Made by a program: the position numbers and the translations under genes
Notes under the pieces: generated by a model
Databases searched by the model: none
What the model was told of the DNA's origin: nothing
Seen by the model: only the letters and a program-made list of their open reading frames with translations
In this document: positions 60,141 to 64,000 of the stretch, piece after piece
Layout: each line of letters begins with the position of its first letter
Numbering within the stretch: the stretch's first letter is position 1
Assembly (NCBI GenBank): GCA_021234155.1
Contig: JAJEKV010000050.1
Coordinates: forward strand, 6,597,199 to 6,661,198
Direction of reading: 5' to 3'
Length of the DNA: 64,000 nt
DNA from: Isoetes taiwanensis
Taxonomy: Eukaryota; Streptophyta; Lycopodiopsida; Isoetales; Isoetaceae

Positions 60141-61001
60141 TCCTCTTTTTTGAGGCATTCTTTTTAGATGCTTGTTGAGCTATTGTTTTGGCACAATACA
60201 AGAAAATGTGTTCATTTATCACAAATTCATCCTTCTTAGGTCATTTTTTTGCATTATGAGTTCTCCTTGCTTTTTATTATGATGTGCAGTCGCCCTTCAT
60301 TTGGCGAGTCTTTTTTTGCCTAGCAAGATTGTTATCATATTCTTGTAAATTCGAAGATCTTTAGTTTTTTTTGGGGGGTTGGGAACTTTGTACCTATCTC
60401 CTTTAATCGTTGTCCAGAATTTTACACCGTGTGATTATTTGTTTTTATTGGATCTATTTTTTCATTCGTGGTTGGTTGGTGTTTTCAATATGCTATAATA
60501 GTTTCGCATGACAACTTTAGGTTATGGTCATGTATGCATTTGGATTTTTTTTCTTTTCTCTTTTTTTTTTTAAAATTCAACAGTGTTGTATTTCCTGCAC
60601 AGACATCGGCATGCTACATTTACGATAGGCTTTCTTGGATGTTGTTGAATTAATAGAGTTTTGTCTGCTTTTCTTTTCCATTTTGTGCTCTTTGATGTAT
60701 AAAGAACATTTACTTGATTCTTCTGAGGCATTCATTCAATGAGAGTATTGACTTGTATAGGCGGCTTTCGAGGTTTCCTTTCATCCCATCCTCTTCTACC
60801 ATTGTTATCTGTGCTATTTTGTAAGAAACCATGATCATGGTAGAAATATATAATACACTGTATTTATACTTTTGTACATCTTTTGAGACATGACTTTTCA
60901 TTTTGGGACTTATGTCCTCTTTTGTACCATTTTTAAATTAAGTAATATAAGAAAGAGTATTAGATAGTAAAATCGGCATTCTCTCTCTTGAGTTTCTTTC
61001 A
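60141..61001 (+). repeat. Putative 5' LTR
   Basis: The 3' edge is set by TTTCA just before the primer site. The left edge is set only by the end of repeat R1. A TATA-like stretch ATATATAATACACTG lies near 60845. The second LTR is outside the window. Confidence 0.5.
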
Positions 61002-61003
61002 AT

Positions 61004-61016
61004 TGGTATCAGAGCC
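61004..61016 (+). other. Primer-binding site (initiator Met tRNA)
   Basis: TGGTATCAGAGCC, the usual plant primer site, lies two bases after the LTR end. Confidence 0.8.
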
Positions 61017-62094
61017 GAAAAGATCTAAAGGACAATCAGAAGATTTGAAGAGTAAACTCAGGAAGAAGGTGAGTCTTGCCTGCATTTATTCGTTTCCAGA
61101 ATTAATTTCCGCTATGGACAAATAAAAAGAAAACGCAAGAAATTTCGAATAGAATTATAATAAAAATAACAAGAACAACAGTCGGCAAGATCTGCCTTAA
61201 GAACCCATGCCATTTCCGGCAAGATCTGGCTTAAAAAAAATCCAGCCATGATATATCCAATGTGCTTTAAGCAAGCTTCTGAAGATCGTGTCTGAACCCT
61301 TAAATACTTGAAATCATGTGTAAGAACCCTTAAATAAGAGCCCTTAAGAACTTCGATTGGCAAATAACTCTAGACCTCAATGGCAAATAAACTCGCGACC
61401 TCTTGCATGCAAATACCTTCCAATCTTGTGGTTAGGGCAAAAAGAAAAATCCATGAGTCTTCGGAGATCTAGCGGTTCGGGCTTCATCGCCCCTTTGCAA
61501 AGAAAAGCGCTAGAGCCGCGACCTTTCAGCTTTGTGTTGTCGAGGAATCGAACCTAAAAGCAGGCCGATTTTCTTTACAGTCCATAGCCGAGGCTTGGCG
61601 GGATTTGAAGGAGTCTTTGGCTACATCCAAACACTCACCAAACACCTGTATGATTAAGAAATCTTTGCTACCCAAAAAACGAGGGAAAAGAACACGCTAT
61701 CGGCACTCCTGTTGTCGTAAAGCCCAGGTCGAGGGCAATGCGTGAGCGAGGAAAAAGAAGAACCATCGAAGACAACAAAAAGAAAAATAAAAATAAAAAG
61801 CAACAAACCTTTTAAGATAAGAAATCAAATAAGATTAAAAAGGCTTAATAGTTCTTTATCTTAAAAAAAATAAATTTGTTAAGCATTAAGTGTTTGTTGT
61901 GGTGGATAAGACTTCCGTGTGGGACATTGAAGGTCGAAGGGTCGATTCTCCTTGACAACTTTCTTGAGATTCTCCTAACCTTCAAAAAGTTATTTTGAAT
62001 TTACGCAAACCTTCAAAATTCTTTTTGAAACTTTTAAGATTAAGAAGCTTGTGCTACGCTAAAATAACCTAGTGCATTTTGAAGGTTATTTAAG

Positions 62095-63388
62095 ATGCCT
62101 AAGAAAAAGACAAGCCATGGGCATTTGGTGCCAGCAGCTTCTTCCGTATCCTTTAAAAAAGATGGCCCTCTAAAAGAACCTAGTACCACTCCAGCGATGG
62201 GGGCATCTCCCCTAGAGACCCACCCAAAGCGATCCCAAGCGGGAGGCAAGCACTTCAGCTCCTCTTGATACGGAAGCGGCCGGGATGTTAAACTTGAAGG
62301 CGATAAACATGAGAAACATGAGGACTCTAAACATGGGGACGCTTGGAACTATGGCTGCCCAACCTGCGAGTTCTGAAGTGAAGGGCCCGCCGTGGCCTTG
62401 AGGCGTGATGAGGACTCGATGAAGGCGAAGAGAAGGAGATAGACAAAAGGCAAAAAAGGAACCGCGACTTCTCTCGAGGAGGTTAAACAATTATACCACC
62501 TTTTAAAAGAGATAAGAAATCTTATGTTCCTCCTTTGCCTAAACCATATAATGGGGCTAGAAATAAAACGATCCTCTCCGATTAGATTTTTAAAATGGAA
62601 CAATATTTTCAATCTGCTGAAACCCCAAAGTCGGAGAAGGTCCTTTGTGCCTCAAATTCCTTAGAAAAGGATGCCTTGTCATGGTGGCGCGCCATACCAA
62701 AATTTGTCCAACTAGAGGCGAGGCACATAAGATTGAAACATGGCCCAAGTTTATTAAGAAATTCGGAACTATTTCATACCTTCTAATGCAGATCTCAAAT
62801 TGAGGGATAAGTTACATGAATTCGCCAAGCGGAAGCATTGCTTCCTATGTGCAGGTACACATCCTATGTTTTGGAGATTGAGGATCTAACGAGAGAAGGC
62901 GAAGGCTGCATCAATTTCTTTGGGGACTAAAAAGTATGTAAGAAAGAAGTTGAGAAATCATCTCCTTAAGATCTTCAAGATGCGATTGAACTCGCTGAGG
63001 CAGTAGCAGACTTCATACCTGATCTTGATCAAAAAGGTATTGATCGAAATGCTTCAATTCAAATTTCCTCTAATAATAAGGATCCTCACCAAAGTTCTTT
63101 GAAGAAGAATGATAATAAACCTGTCTTCAAAAACTTAATGATCGACAAAGGCAGTCTGGACAAAAAGGCTTGTGTTATATATATGGAAAAGGTGGGCATA
63201 TGTTTTACCAATGTCCCCATAAGAAACCTAAGAGTAATACTACGAATGAAGGGGATAACTCTAAGAACAACGATAAAGTAAGAATACGGATCCAACGATG
63301 TGGTATTTGTGGGGAAGTAAGCCCAAGTAAAAGACACCCCATTTTACCAAACGACACTTTTAAGATCAAAGGGGTCCTTAAGGGGTGA
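62095..63388 (+). pseudogene. Retrotransposon gag, decayed
   Basis: It starts at ATG 62095 (MPKKKTSHGHLVPAASS). A gag core near 62595-62710 reads MEQYFQSAETPKSEKVLCAS and DALSWWRAI. The zinc knuckle near 63170-63215 reads CYIYGKGGHMFYQC, where the second cysteine of CX2CX4HX4C is replaced by tyrosine. Several stops and frame changes are present. Confidence 0.7.
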
Positions 63389-64000
63389 GGGAGTTTATTA
63401 TTCTAGTAGACTCGGGGTGTTCTCATAATTTTATTTCCGCACCATGGCCTCTAAGTTAAGACTCGACCCGGTCCCCACGACTGACCACTTAATGTCCAAG
63501 TCGTCGATGGGAGTTCTCAAATCTCCTCGATAAGGTGGAGGACATCACCTCTAGAATTCAAACTTTTCATGCGAGATTCTTTTTCTTTGTCATGGAATTG
63601 ACCCATATTGATATGATTATTGGTCAAGAGTGGTTGTGGAAGTGTGATCCGTTCATCGGCTTTCGAGACATATTATGAAACGGTGGAGGGCCGGAAAAAA
63701 GATATGAATTGCAAGGAGGCGCATGATTTACCATTGACTCCATTACTTTCGGCCATTCAAGTTAAGTTGAATACGTAAACAACAAGCTCAATTGTTTACC
63801 TTACTTGTACATGATAAAGCATATGAAAATGAGGAAACTAAGAAGGGTGTTGACTTTTAGTCTTTCCACCTACATTTCTCTCATGAATTTAAGACCTTTC
63901 TAATCACGGGGACTCGGTCAGGAGCTACCTCCACGAAGGAGTGTGGACCATCTGCGATTGACATTGCTCGAGGGTCCGCTCCTCCATCTCGAGCTCCATG
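63388..64000 (+). pseudogene. Retrotransposon protease and following region, decayed
   Basis: The frame near 63390-63440 reads EFIILVDSGCSHNFIS, the aspartic-protease motif. Further pieces (MELTHIDMIIGQEWL near 63590-63635) fit the end of the protease. Stops interrupt it, and the RT would follow outside the window. Confidence 0.65.

Larger units (their letters stand above)
60141..64000 (+). mobile_element. LTR retrotransposon, 5' half (probably Ty3/gypsy), cut by window edge
   Basis: A probable 5' LTR (start uncertain, about 60141) ends in CA at 61001. The primer-binding site TGGTATCAGAGCC at 61004-61016, gag and protease follow. The RT and 3' LTR lie beyond the window. The protease phrase DSGCSHNF and absence of integrase at this point favour Ty3/gypsy order, but that cannot be proved here. 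Stops and shifts in gag show decay. Confidence 0.75.

Noticed and set aside
62040-62612. Minus-strand ORFs over the retrotransposon gag
   Set aside because: They lie antisense to recognisable gag sequence and show no domain.

Overview
This window reads as nuclear DNA of a land plant. It is dominated by transposable elements and holds one convincing host gene. The plant signs are a START-domain lipid-transport gene with plant-type introns (23416-25151, +), L1-type LINEs with an ORF1 plus EN/RT ORF2 layout, a hAT transposon family, MITEs, and a retrotransposon primer-binding site of the TGGTATCAGAGC type. The lineage cannot be fixed by reading alone. The mix of LINEs would suit a fern or another non-angiosperm, but that is a guess.

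Layout: 1-2844 is LINE debris. 3774-about 14950 is one long L1-type LINE on the minus strand (called L-D here): ORF2 at 4044-8149, ORF1 tail at 8115-9130, ORF1 head at 13640-14915. Its ORF1 is split by about 4.3 kb of unrelated, more GC-rich DNA. That block carries two minus-strand genes, one ending in a clear but divergent histone H3 fold (11124-12337), the other a frameshifted ORF with a possible Alba-like C-terminus (9137-10470). Each gene has a TATA-like box and, upstream, a pair of 67-bp imperfect palindromes about 190-200 bp apart (four copies in all). 16808-17434 is a non-autonomous hAT with a perfect 8-bp target duplication. 17.9-21.7 kb is non-coding with repeated tandem duplications of about 170-190 bp. 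22.5-25.6 kb is the START gene. 25.8-36 kb holds two truncated LINE copies (family L-B), two long-TIR MITEs and AT-rich spacer. 37.2 kb has a bulb-lectin fragment.

40.3-56.9 kb is a four-level nest. A 1.3-kb tandem duplication of a gene fragment is broken by a LINE (L-A, 41627-55615, 13-bp target duplication). That LINE is broken by a second LINE (L-B), which is broken by a 9,980-bp hAT element (43879-53858, 8-bp target duplication). The hAT carries a decayed BED/DUF659/hAT transposase on the minus strand and a protein-kinase-like pseudogene on the plus strand. 57.1-58.8 kb is another L-B copy, 58.9-60.1 kb is repeats, and about 60.1-64.0 kb is the 5' half of a decayed LTR retrotransposon (LTR, primer site, gag, start of protease), cut by the window edge.

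Most transposon ORFs are broken by single-base shifts, from decay or sequencing error. The most unusual content is the H3-fold gene with its palindrome pairs, and the hAT element with its kinase-like cargo.
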